A stretch of 64,000 nucleotides of DNA from an uncultured Lachnospiraceae bacterium (lineage in GTDB: Bacteria; Bacillota; Clostridia; Lachnospirales; Lachnospiraceae), in assembly GCA_900316075.1 (NCBI GenBank), contig ONBT01000006.1, positions 52,463-116,462 of the forward strand, in the 5' to 3' direction. Position numbers and translations under genes: made by a program. Position 1 is the first letter of the stretch. Every line of letters begins with the position of its first letter. The notes under the pieces are model-generated. The model saw nothing but the letters and a program-made list of their open reading frames with translations, was not told the origin of the DNA and did not search any database. This document shows, piece by piece, positions 48,531 through 56,898 of this stretch.

Positions 48531-49184
48531 TCAGAACATGGCATTGACTTCGACAGGAACGAGCTCCCCGTCAACCGCCTTCACAGCCACCGGTTCGATT
48601 GGCTTATTCTTTCCGAAGAGGGATTTCTTGGGCTTTGTGGCAATCTCCCCGGATACGTTTCCGACCGTAACGGAGGCATCGTCAAATACCGCCGCTGCGA
48701 CAAAAGACGAGGCGTCATTCGTGGCAGCCGAGCCGGCCAGGGTTCCCATGACCGTGATGCTGCCGGAAGCCGTAAGGGAAGCCCCTTCCGCCACGTCGCC
48801 GAGAACGAGAAGGGAGGAGACGGAACTCACCTTCTGCCCCTCTTTTACATTTCCCCGGTGAATTAAAGCATTGGTGGTCTTCTGCTCCACATAGAACTTT
48901 TCCACGTCTCCGATGGTCCGCCGGTCCTTGAGCTCGTCCCCGTCGTAGATCAGGCGGATTTTGATATCGGAATTGAGTTCCACCGCCTCAACCAGGGCCT
49001 CTTCCTCTTCCGGGGAAAGGTCCCGGCCGGAAAAGGAAATCGTAAGTATGGAACTCCCGAAGAATTCCCGCGACTCATAGAACTTGCGGCAGATGTCCGT
49101 GCAGAGTTCTTCAAAGGAAATATCGGGATTCAGAGTCAGACTGATGCCGTGGGGCATGCTCTTGATTACACAGGAATCTGTCAT
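48531..49184 (-). CDS. minC: Septum-site-determining protein MinC
   Basis: 217 residues. An N-terminal domain that inhibits FtsZ (about 1-105) and a C-terminal beta-helix (about 108-180: NALIHRGNVKEGQKVSSVSSLLVLGDVAEGASLTASGSITVMGTLAGSA) that binds MinD and FtsZ filament tails, then a tail with a Lys-rich stretch. The sequence GDVAEGASLTASGSI is diagnostic. The gene lacks its usual partners minD and minE in this operon. A site, GAAGGAG, precedes the ATG by 8 bases. Confidence 0.93.
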   Translation of the reverse strand: MTDSCVIKSMPHGISLTLNPDISFEELCTDICRKFYESREFFGSSILTISFSGRDLSPEEEEALVEAVELNSDIKIRLIYDGDELKDRRTIGDVEKFYVEQKTTNALIHRGNVKEGQKVSSVSSLLVLGDVAEGASLTASGSITVMGTLAGSAATNDASSFVAAAVFDDASVTVGNVSGEIATKPKKSLFGKNKPIEPVAVKAVDGELVPVEVNAMF

Positions 49185-49219
49185 GACAAAACTCCTTCGT
49201 TCATGAAAAAGAACGCAAT

Positions 49220-49233
49220 GAGAATAATGTAAA
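49220..49233 (-). repeat. Variant copy of the TTTACATTANTCATG motif before minC
   Basis: Minus strand TTTACATTATTCTC (then ATTG), 36 bases before minC and 11 bases after the mrdA stop. Confidence 0.4.
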
Positions 49234-49243
49234 TCGCCAAGTC

Positions 49244-52099
49244 TCAGTCGGTCCGGACATTTCCGGTTCCGTTTTCGGATACACCGGCCCCGACCTTGGC
49301 CTTGGATTCTTCCAGGTTGAAGCAGACACCTAGGATATCCTTGGCCACATCCGCCGCGTTGTGGGAGGTATAGCCGAAAGGAATCCGGACCGCTACCGTA
49401 TACTTGGGTGAGGTATAAGGGGCATAGCCGATGAAAAGAGCGTGGTTGGGCCGTTTCTTCGACTCCTGGGCTGTTCCGGTCTTTCCGGCCACCTCAATGG
49501 GGAAGCCTTCGTAGGAGGACATATTGGCCACGACCTCCCGCATACCGGTGTGAATGGCTCCCCACTGGGAGGAGTTCAGGACATCCACCGTGGATTCAAC
49601 TTCCGGAGAATACTGTTGAACGATATTCCCGTTGGAATCCACCACCTTGTCCAGAAGGGTCAGCTTGTAAACCTTGCCGGAATTCGTGATGGCTGCCGCA
49701 TAGCGGCCCAGGGCAATGGTCGTGTAGTTGTTGTCCGACTGGCCGATGGCCGCCATGACCGGGTACTGGGTGGCCACATGGGAGGTGTTCTCATCGATTT
49801 CAATTCCGGTCTTCCGGTCGAGGCCGTAGAGAGACGCATACTTCTGAATCTTCGAGATACCGGTCTTGTCGTTGTAGCCGTTTCCGCCGGCCAGGCGCCA
49901 GCCGACTTCATAGAAGAAGTAGTTGCAGGAATCCCGGATGGCGTCCGTCACATTCTCTTCCCCGTGGTTGCTGGGATAGATCCAGCAGCGGGGCTGGTTG
50001 CTGACCTTGTCGAAGATACCCAGGTCGTCAATCAGGGTCGAGGTGTCGATAACGCCCTCAGCCAGACCGGCCGTGGCGGACAGGGGCTTAAATGTAGAGC
50101 CCGGGGCCGTCATCTGCTGGGTGGCGTGGTTATAAAGCGGCGAGGAAGATGTCGTATTGAGGTAGGTGTAGTATGCCCGGTCCACGGTATTCGCCAGCTT
50201 GTTCGTGTCATAACCGGGGTAGGAAACACAGGCCAGAAGGGAACCGTCATTGGGATCGATGACCACGGCCGAGGCCGAGCAGGGATCCAGGGCCAGCTGG
50301 CCGGGGGTGATTTCCAGATTCTTCAGCTTCTCCTTGATGAAATTATATGCGGAGGTCTGGCCCGAAAGCAGGGAAGAACGCATGGTGTCATCCGCCTTCA
50401 GTACCCCCTGGTCATAGAGCAGGGCACAGAGCTGATTCCCGGACACGAGGTCGTCCCGGACCGCATATTCATAGACCAGCCGCTTGAAGGCGCTGTCCGA
50501 GGACAGGGTATTGATGATATAGTCGACTAGACTCGTATACATCTCGTCGGAGTCCGAATACTTCTTTTCCGTCTGATAGGCATTGATATCGATCCAGTCC
50601 TGGCTGATGCAGTACTTGAGGTACTCTTCCACCGACAGTTTCTGATTGGACCAGGCCTTCTGGGTCTCGTCATTGTCGTCAATCTTGTCCTCGACCAGAA
50701 CCTTCTTCGATTTCAAAAGACGGATGATGTAGGTCGAATAGTCCTGATTTTCCTCATCCTGGGCCTCATAGACGGTCGGCTCAACCGCATTTAATTCTGA
50801 CCGGATATGGTCCAGAACATCGGAATTCTTCTGGGAAAGGATATTGTATACTTCCTTTTCAAGGTCTGTGGCGTCCTCGGCCCCCATATCGCTGACAGAC
50901 AAAAGACCGTTTTTCAGCAGGGAGACATAGGCATCATAGATGGGAATCAGGATATCCTTGGAGTCGTCCGAGACCTTGTACTCGCGGATATTTGCAAGCT
51001 TGGAGAGGACAATGCCGGCCACTTCCTGTTCCAGGAGCTTGTAGGTGCTCTCCTGGATATTGGCGTCGATGGACACATAGGTATCGTTGCCCGGAACGGA
51101 CTTGGTCTCCTGGGCCACCTTGATTTCATTTCCCACATGGTCGACGTATACGGTCCGCTCCCCCTTGGTACCGGTCAGGTAGTCATTCATATACTGCTCA
51201 ATGCCGCTCTTTCCGACTACATCGGTGAGGGAATAATTGTCCTTATTATCCGGGTCCTTTTCAATCACGGCGTTGTATTCCTCGGAAGAAATGGTGCCGG
51301 TATAGCCGATGATATTGGCCGTGGATTCCGCGTAGTTGTACTGACGCATGGAATCCTCTTCAATGCTTACCCCGGTCAGGGAATCCGAGTGCTCCTTGAT
51401 GTAGGCCACGGTCTGCTCATTCACGTCGGAAGCAATCGTCGTGGCGATGTACTTCTGATAGGAATTCAGGCTCATGTTGTAGCGGATGACGGCAATCTTG
51501 TAGCGCATGGCCGCATCGTAGTCGGAGCTGATGCCGAACTTCTTGTCGCTCTCCAGATAATCGATAAGTTCCGCCTCGGTGCAGGTCTTTTCATTCAGGC
51601 CGGCCTTCTTGTTCTCGCCCAGGTCGTGGGTCTTGGCGTGGCCGAAGACATCGGCCCGGAACCGAAGCTGGGCCGTCTCGGATGCGGACGTAAAGGAATA
51701 GGTTCCGTCCGAATTCATGGTAATGCCGAAATCGTTGTCAATCTGATTGCCGCAGCGCTCTATATTCGTAATGATTTCATAGAGCTCTGCATTCAAGGCC
51801 TTGTTCTTTTCTTTGGTATTGTCGTAGATTCCGCTGTCTTCAATCGTCACCTTGTAGGCAAGACGGTTGTAGGCCAGAAGAACCCCGTTCCGGTCATAGA
51901 TATTTCCCCGGGTGGCCGGCAGCTTTTCGGTCTTTTCCGTCAGGAGGTTGTAATTGGACTGATAGTCTTCTCCCCGCACAATCTGCAGTACAAAGAGACG
52001 GGCCACCAGGACGAAGGAAAAGAGGGAAAAGAGGAAAATAACGACCCGGGTCCGCGACGCGAAAAATTTTTCTTTCAGGAAATAGAAAAAATCAGACAA
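49244..52099 (-). CDS. mrdA: Penicillin-binding protein 2 (elongasome transpeptidase) with large insertion
   Basis: 951 residues, class B PBP. One N-terminal membrane segment (about 17-40), the PBP dimer region (PATRGNIYDRNGVLLAYN near 61), then the transpeptidase with STFK (668-671), SCN (724-726) and KTG (873-875). Between about 365 and 605 there is an acidic, Lys-, Asp- and Tyr-rich insertion of some 240 residues not found in standard PBP2 (about 600-700 residues total); it lies between the pedestal and the start of the catalytic domain. Its frame and codon use match the rest, so it is not an artefact. Overlaps mreD by 8 bases. Confidence 0.94.
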   Translation of the reverse strand: MSDFFYFLKEKFFASRTRVVIFLFSLFSFVLVARLFVLQIVRGEDYQSNYNLLTEKTEKLPATRGNIYDRNGVLLAYNRLAYKVTIEDSGIYDNTKEKNKALNAELYEIITNIERCGNQIDNDFGITMNSDGTYSFTSASETAQLRFRADVFGHAKTHDLGENKKAGLNEKTCTEAELIDYLESDKKFGISSDYDAAMRYKIAVIRYNMSLNSYQKYIATTIASDVNEQTVAYIKEHSDSLTGVSIEEDSMRQYNYAESTANIIGYTGTISSEEYNAVIEKDPDNKDNYSLTDVVGKSGIEQYMNDYLTGTKGERTVYVDHVGNEIKVAQETKSVPGNDTYVSIDANIQESTYKLLEQEVAGIVLSKLANIREYKVSDDSKDILIPIYDAYVSLLKNGLLSVSDMGAEDATDLEKEVYNILSQKNSDVLDHIRSELNAVEPTVYEAQDEENQDYSTYIIRLLKSKKVLVEDKIDDNDETQKAWSNQKLSVEEYLKYCISQDWIDINAYQTEKKYSDSDEMYTSLVDYIINTLSSDSAFKRLVYEYAVRDDLVSGNQLCALLYDQGVLKADDTMRSSLLSGQTSAYNFIKEKLKNLEITPGQLALDPCSASAVVIDPNDGSLLACVSYPGYDTNKLANTVDRAYYTYLNTTSSSPLYNHATQQMTAPGSTFKPLSATAGLAEGVIDTSTLIDDLGIFDKVSNQPRCWIYPSNHGEENVTDAIRDSCNYFFYEVGWRLAGGNGYNDKTGISKIQKYASLYGLDRKTGIEIDENTSHVATQYPVMAAIGQSDNNYTTIALGRYAAAITNSGKVYKLTLLDKVVDSNGNIVQQYSPEVESTVDVLNSSQWGAIHTGMREVVANMSSYEGFPIEVAGKTGTAQESKKRPNHALFIGYAPYTSPKYTVAVRIPFGYTSHNAADVAKDILGVCFNLEESKAKVGAGVSENGTGNVRTD

Positions 52100-52631
52100 A
52101 GCTCTTTGTACTCCTTTGGTCCGTCTTTCCCAGCCAGTTGTAGATCAGGAGAAGGGGAACATACAGGATGACCGCCAGAAGGATCGAATATACCGCCTCC
52201 GGCATAATGATATTCAGGGTATAGAACAGGACGTCCGTCCGCTGCCTTGTGAAAAAGAGAAAGAAATAGATAATGTAGCCGTACATGAGGTCAGAAACTC
52301 CGATGAACAGCAGAGGCAGTTTCATGTCGTCCCCGAAGAAGACCTTACGGAAGAAGCCGTTGATGAAACCGATATACATGTAGATCAGGGCATACATCCC
52401 GAACCAGCTCCCGAAGAAGAGGTCCATCAGCAGGCCGGAAAAAAAGCCGACAATCATCCCCTCTTTTCTGCCCCGGGTAAACCCTGCAAAGGATATGAGG
52501 ATAAGGAGGCAGTTGGGGGCTGCATTCCCCAGAGTCAGGCGGGAAAAAACGGTACCCTGCAAGAGAAACAGGACGATAATCATTGCGGCGGTAATCAGTA
52601 TCCGCCGGATCAGAGGACGGACCTTGCTCAC
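52092..52631 (-). CDS. mreD: Rod shape-determining protein MreD
   Basis: 179 residues with five to six membrane segments; the pattern LLILISFAGFTRGRKEGMIVGFFSGLLMDLFFGSWFG is typical. It helps link MreB to the elongation complex. It overlaps both neighbours by a few bases (mreC end and mrdA start), so the set is translationally coupled. Confidence 0.92.
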   Translation of the reverse strand: MSKVRPLIRRILITAAMIIVLFLLQGTVFSRLTLGNAAPNCLLILISFAGFTRGRKEGMIVGFFSGLLMDLFFGSWFGMYALIYMYIGFINGFFRKVFFGDDMKLPLLFIGVSDLMYGYIIYFFLFFTRQRTDVLFYTLNIIMPEAVYSILLAVILYVPLLLIYNWLGKTDQRSTKSFV

Positions 52632-53482
52632 TGGGCATTCTCCTTCTGCTGCAGAATCACAAGGACCTCGGACAGGTGGCGGAAGTCGCAGACGGGAGTA
52701 ATCTTCCCGGACTTCGTGAGATTGTTGCTGTCCGCTTCGATACTGGTCAGATACCCGATCAGGACCCCGGGCACATATTCGCTGGAAATATTACTGGTGA
52801 CGACCGGGTCACCGACAGCGGCTGTCCCTTTTTCGTCCTGCAGGTTCGAGAATTTGATGGTCCCTTCTTCCGTCATGGACTGCAGGGAGCCGGACACAAT
52901 GCAGTTGTCCTGGCTGGAAACCACCATGGCGCTTACGTTTGCCGTATCGTCTACAATGGCCTTCACGATGGCGTAGTGGCTGCCCACGTCAGTGACGATG
53001 CCGCAGAGGCCGCCGCCCGCGATTACGTTCATATCTTTCTCAATGCCGTCGGAAGTCCCCTTGTCGATGGTGAAGGTATTAAACCAGTTGCTCTGGCTCT
53101 TTGCGATGACATGGGCCCCGGTGGTCTGATAATTATTATATGTGTCTTTGAGTTCCAGCAGGGTCCGAAGCCGGGCAAGCTCCTCCTGCTCCAGCTTGGC
53201 CTTGGTGTTGTCTTCCCGGAGCTTTTCCACCTGGGACTGCAGGTCCGCGTTTTCCGCCTGCAGGGCAGCCTTTGTCTCCCGGTCCTTCGAGGACTCGGCG
53301 GCCGCATTCGAGACATAGGTGATTCCCTTTTCCATGGGCACGAAAATATAGGCGGCTGCCTCTTCAAAGACACCGCCTGAAAAGCCCGTAGCATAGCTGA
53401 AAAAGAGAAGGAGTATAGCTACCGTGGTCAGGGCGAACAGTATATACCGGCTGGGAATATTTCTTTTGTTTCGGACAGGCAT
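52628..53482 (-). CDS. mreC: Rod shape-determining protein MreC
   Basis: 284 residues. A short basic cytoplasmic tail, one membrane segment (about 10-30), a coiled coil (about 65-110: LQAENADLQSQVEKLREDNTKAK) and a beta-rich periplasmic-type domain (about 118-275: GIEKDMNVIAGGGLCGIVTDVGSHYAIV). Activates PBP2-RodA in the elongasome. It ends before the mreD start by overlap and lies 6 bases after mreB. Confidence 0.95.
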   Translation of the reverse strand: MPVRNKRNIPSRYILFALTTVAILLLFFSYATGFSGGVFEEAAAYIFVPMEKGITYVSNAAAESSKDRETKAALQAENADLQSQVEKLREDNTKAKLEQEELARLRTLLELKDTYNNYQTTGAHVIAKSQSNWFNTFTIDKGTSDGIEKDMNVIAGGGLCGIVTDVGSHYAIVKAIVDDTANVSAMVVSSQDNCIVSGSLQSMTEEGTIKFSNLQDEKGTAAVGDPVVTSNISSEYVPGVLIGYLTSIEADSNNLTKSGKITPVCDFRHLSEVLVILQQKENAQ

Positions 53483-53488
53483 TTACAC

Positions 53489-54502
53489 TCACCTGAAAAT
53501 TCTGGATTTGATGCTGTACCCGTAGCGGCTGCAGTCGGGGTCTGTCAGGATTTTCCCCAGGCCCTTGGCCGCAGTCACCGCCCCGTCATCGGCCACGTTG
53601 ACATCGATGTTTGTGATATTCTTCACAAAAGTGTCCACCGAATCGATATTGGCCGAGCCCCCGGTCAGATAGATTCCGGAATGGACGATATCCTTGGCCA
53701 GTTCCGGCGGAACTTTCTCGAGGATGAGGCGGATGGAATTCGAGATATTGGTAAGGTCATCCCTTATGCCTTCATAAATGATTTCAGAAGAGACTTCCAT
53801 TTCGATGGGAAGGCCCGAAACCACGTCCCGGCCTACAACGGTCATCTTTTCTTTCTTTTCGTTCAGGGCCGAACCGATGCTTTCCTTCAGTTCTTTGGCC
53901 GTCTTCTTTCCGATGACGAGGTTGAACTTCCGCTTCAGGTGGGTGACGATAGCTTCGTCCAGCTTGTTGCCGCCGAAGGGAATCAGGTTGGAAAGGACGA
54001 GGCCGCCCAGGGAAATGACGGAAATTTCCGTCGTGTCCGCTCCCATGTCGACGACCATGATACCGGTGGGCTGGGAAATGTCCAGGCCCAGGCCCAGAGC
54101 GTCTGCCAGGGACTTCTCGCAGAGGAGGATGCTTCTGGCCTTGATCTTCGTCTTGGCAAAGATATCATAAAAGGCCTTTTTTTCAACTTCGGTGATGTCG
54201 GTCGGAACGGAAAGAACGATATCGGCTCCCTTGAGGTGGGCGCCGAGCCGGGTCCGGAGGATTTCCAGAAGCATGGTCTGCATATTGTCAAAGTCCGCGA
54301 TGACCCCGTTTACAATGGGGAAAGAGACATTGATGGTCTCCGGAGCCTTCTCGTACATGGAATAGGCCTCATCCCCGTAGGCATACATACGGTTCTTGTC
54401 GACAATGGCGATGGTGTTCTTCTCCATCACCACCTGACCCTTGCCCTTGTCGTATATTTTCAGATTCCCGGTTCCCATATCTATACCGTACCCGTTCGAC
54501 AT
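53489..54502 (-). CDS. mreB: Rod shape-determining protein MreB (actin-like)
   Basis: 337 residues, ATP-dependent cytoskeletal filament that guides wall growth. The actin-family phosphate-1 motif is GIDMGTGNLKIY at the N-terminus (most MreB have DLGTAN), phosphate-2 is VVDMGADTTEISVISLGG near 152, and the adenosine motif is IYLTGGSANI near 287. AAAGGAGAGG precedes the start. First gene of mreBCD-mrdA-minC-rodA, behind a promoter at 54553-54581. Confidence 0.95.
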   Translation of the reverse strand: MSNGYGIDMGTGNLKIYDKGKGQVVMEKNTIAIVDKNRMYAYGDEAYSMYEKAPETINVSFPIVNGVIADFDNMQTMLLEILRTRLGAHLKGADIVLSVPTDITEVEKKAFYDIFAKTKIKARSILLCEKSLADALGLGLDISQPTGIMVVDMGADTTEISVISLGGLVLSNLIPFGGNKLDEAIVTHLKRKFNLVIGKKTAKELKESIGSALNEKKEKMTVVGRDVVSGLPIEMEVSSEIIYEGIRDDLTNISNSIRLILEKVPPELAKDIVHSGIYLTGGSANIDSVDTFVKNITNIDVNVADDGAVTAAKGLGKILTDPDCSRYGYSIKSRIFR

Positions 54503-54530
54503 GAAACCTCTCCTTTCAGGTCCGTTTTCT

Positions 54531-54545
54531 CATGAATAATATAAA
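54531..54545 (-). repeat. Copy of the TTTACATTANTCATG motif in the mreB leader
   Basis: Minus strand TTTATATTATTCATG, 28 bases before the mreB start and just downstream of the proposed promoter. Confidence 0.5.
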
Positions 54546-54552
54546 CCGCGTC

Positions 54553-54581
54553 TTTACAGCGATGCTTTACGATACCGTCAA
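54553..54581 (-). promoter_or_regulatory. Candidate promoter of the mre operon
   Basis: Minus strand TTGACG (54581-54576), 17-base spacer, TGTAAA (54558-54553). The -35 is good, the -10 weak. Confidence 0.5.
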
Positions 54582-54591
54582 AACCCGTGAA

Positions 54592-54614
54592 ATGGGCGCA
54601 CTTTCCCTGCCCAT
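54592..54614 (-). terminator. Weak terminator after the methionine gamma-lyase-like gene
   Basis: ATGGGC pairs with GCCCAT over an 11-base loop; on the minus strand TTTCACGGGTTTT follows. Lies directly after the gene's stop. Confidence 0.35.
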
Positions 54615-54627
54615 AATCTTTTCAAGT

Positions 54628-55920
54628 TTAGCATAAGAGGCTTTTATCGTAAAGGTTGGCCTCGTACATTTTTTGCATGGCCATCAGGATGCCGAACTTG
54701 CCGTGGGGCCAGGTCAGGCCGCCCTGGAAGAAGACCCTATAGGGGGGACGCAGGGGGCCGTCGGCGGAAAGCTCAATCGAAGAGCCCTGAACGAAAGCTC
54801 CTGCCGCCATGATGACCTGGTCGTCATAGCCGGGCATGTCCCAGGGCTCCGGGGTGACGAAGGAGTCGACCGGGGCAGCCGCCTGAATGCCGGAGCAGAA
54901 AGCCAGGAGTCCTTCCCTGGAATTCAAGTCGACGGATTCTATGATATCCCCCCTCTTCTCCGTGGATGCGGGAGAAACATGGTAGCCCAGCTTTTCAAAG
55001 CAGGCCGCCGCAAAGATGGCCGTCTTTTCTGCCGCCGCCGTGACAGTCGGGGCCAGGAAGAAGCCCTGGTAGAGGGTCCGCATGACGTCGAGGGAGGCGC
55101 CGACCTCCTTGCCCAGCCCGGGAGCCGTCAGGCGATAGGCTGCGTTTTCCACCATCTCGTGATTCCCGCAGATATAGCCGCCGATCGGGGCCAGGCCGCC
55201 GCCGGGATTCTTGATGAGGGAGCCGACGATGATGTCCGCCCCTACCGCCAGGGGTTCCCGGTCTTCGATGAATTCCCCGTAGCAGTTGTCCACCATAATC
55301 TTTACATCGGGCTTGACGGAACGGATGAAGGAAATCAGGTCGGCAAGTTCATCGATCGTGAAGGTTTTTCGGCCGGCATAGCCTCTGGAACGCTGAATCT
55401 CAACCAGGGCGGTCTTTTCATTAATCTTTTTCTTTATGTCCTCATAGTCGAATTTGCTTCCCGGCAGAAGGTCCGTCTGGGCATAGGTGATGCCGTATTC
55501 GGCCAGAGAACCCTTCTGGGGCCGGATTCCAATGACTTCGTCCAAAGTGTCATAGGGCTTTCCGACTGGGGAATAGAGCTCATCTCCGGGCCGGAGGTTT
55601 GACATGAGGGCCAGAGCCAGGGCATGGGTCCCGCAGGTAATCTGGGGCCGTACCAGGCAGTCCTCTCCCCCCAGGGCATCGGCATAGACCTTTTCCAGGG
55701 TGTCCCGACCGAAGTCATCGTAGCCATAGCCCGAGGAACCGTTGAAGCATTCGGCGGAAACCTTGTTCTTCTGCATTGCCCTTATTACCTTCAGCTGGTT
55801 TACCTCCGCCAGCTCATCAATGGAGGAAAAGCGGTCCTTCAAGCTGTCCAGAATCTTCTCCCCGAAATTCAGCACTTCCCGGGAAATCCCCATGTTCTGA
55901 TACATAGCATCTGCGTTCAT
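54628..55920 (-). CDS. Methionine gamma-lyase-like PLP protein (YnbB, aluminium-resistance family)
   Basis: 430 residues, type I PLP fold. The Schiff-base Lys is K237 in GSLIKNPGGG, with ITCGTHALALAL near 94-105 and VDNCYGEFIE near 210-219 (the cofactor-binding Asp). These proteins are labelled aluminium resistance or methionine gamma-lyase; real activity is unproven. It follows miaA, matching the Bacillus mutS-mutL-miaA-hfq-ynbB neighbourhood, but hfq is absent here. Preceded by a weak site (TGAGGATTTTG) and followed by a weak terminator before mreB. Confidence 0.88.
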   Translation of the reverse strand: MNADAMYQNMGISREVLNFGEKILDSLKDRFSSIDELAEVNQLKVIRAMQKNKVSAECFNGSSGYGYDDFGRDTLEKVYADALGGEDCLVRPQITCGTHALALALMSNLRPGDELYSPVGKPYDTLDEVIGIRPQKGSLAEYGITYAQTDLLPGSKFDYEDIKKKINEKTALVEIQRSRGYAGRKTFTIDELADLISFIRSVKPDVKIMVDNCYGEFIEDREPLAVGADIIVGSLIKNPGGGLAPIGGYICGNHEMVENAAYRLTAPGLGKEVGASLDVMRTLYQGFFLAPTVTAAAEKTAIFAAACFEKLGYHVSPASTEKRGDIIESVDLNSREGLLAFCSGIQAAAPVDSFVTPEPWDMPGYDDQVIMAAGAFVQGSSIELSADGPLRPPYRVFFQGGLTWPHGKFGILMAMQKMYEANLYDKSLLC

Positions 55921-55941
55921 TTTTTCAAAATCCTCATTTCA

Positions 55942-56898
55942 TTATAAAGTTCCGCCATAGAAGCCTCGCTCCGAAAGAATTTGCAGGGCTGCGTCAAGCA
56001 CCCCTTCGTTTGTGCCCCCGCAGGCGGTCCGGTTCAGGACCACAGCCCCCTCCTGCCGCCGGAACCAGGTCAGCTGACGCTTGGCGTAGTGGCGGGATTC
56101 AAGCTTGATTTTCTCCACGGTTTCTTCGAAGGTGGCCTTCCCCTCGATGCAGTCCATGAACTGGCGGTAGGATATTCCCTGCATGGAAATATCATTCTGC
56201 CTCAGGCCCCGGTCGTAGAGCCTTTTCACTTCATCATAGAGGCCGGCAGAGACCATTGTGTCCACTCTTCTGTCAATACGCTCATAGAGCTTTTCCCGGT
56301 CATCGGTTAAAAAAAAGAAGACAAAATCATAGGGCGAGCACTTCTGCTTCTCAGCCTCATTGTGGGCGGAAATCGTCTCCCCGGTGTGCTCGTAATACTC
56401 GATGGCACGGATGACGCGCTTTACATTATTCTCATGAATTGTCTCGTAGGAAACCGGGTCTATGTCTTTCAGTTTCTCATGCAGGGCATGGTTTCCGCGC
56501 TCTCTGGCAAAGTCGGACAGCTTCTGCCGCAGGGCTTCATCTTCCCCCTCATCGGAAAAGTCCGTGTCATAGAGGACGGAATTGATGTAAAAGCCGGTTC
56601 CCCCGCAGAGGACAGGCATTTCTCCCCGGCTGTATATATCGGCTAGGGCTTCATTTGCAAGAGCCTGAAAGCGGGCAACGTAGAAGGGGTCCTCCGGCTC
56701 AGCGACGTCTATGAGGTAATGCCGGACTCCGCCCATCTCCTCCGGCCGGATCTTGGCAGAACCGATGTCCAGCCCCTTATAGACCTGCATGGAATCACAG
56801 GAAATGACGGAACCCCTGAGCTTCTGGCAAAGGGACACAGCCAAAGCGCTTTTCCCGGAAGCCGTCGGCCCGGCGACAACAATTAATTTTTTTTTCAT
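55942..56898 (-). CDS. miaA: tRNA dimethylallyltransferase
   Basis: 318 residues; adds a dimethylallyl group to A37 of tRNAs reading codons starting with U. P-loop GPTASGKSALA near residue 10, SCDSMQVYKGLDIGSAK, and later the GISYRQFMDCIEG motif. The start at 56898 was chosen because the P-loop then follows at the usual distance and because it overlaps the mutL stop (ATGA type); the longer ORF runs into mutL. Confidence 0.96.
   Translation of the reverse strand: MKKKLIVVAGPTASGKSALAVSLCQKLRGSVISCDSMQVYKGLDIGSAKIRPEEMGGVRHYLIDVAEPEDPFYVARFQALANEALADIYSRGEMPVLCGGTGFYINSVLYDTDFSDEGEDEALRQKLSDFARERGNHALHEKLKDIDPVSYETIHENNVKRVIRAIEYYEHTGETISAHNEAEKQKCSPYDFVFFFLTDDREKLYERIDRRVDTMVSAGLYDEVKRLYDRGLRQNDISMQGISYRQFMDCIEGKATFEETVEKIKLESRHYAKRQLTWFRRQEGAVVLNRTACGGTNEGVLDAALQILSERGFYGGTL

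Noticed and set aside
50807..52171. 454-codon open frame on the plus strand opposite mrdA
   Set aside because: A shadow of the mrdA/mreD genes; composition is dominated by Gly, Val and Ile without motifs.
56419..56437. CTTTACATTATTCTCATGA inside miaA, matching the intergenic motif
   Set aside because: It encodes a conserved stretch of MiaA (HENNVKRV) on the other strand, so the match is most likely chance.
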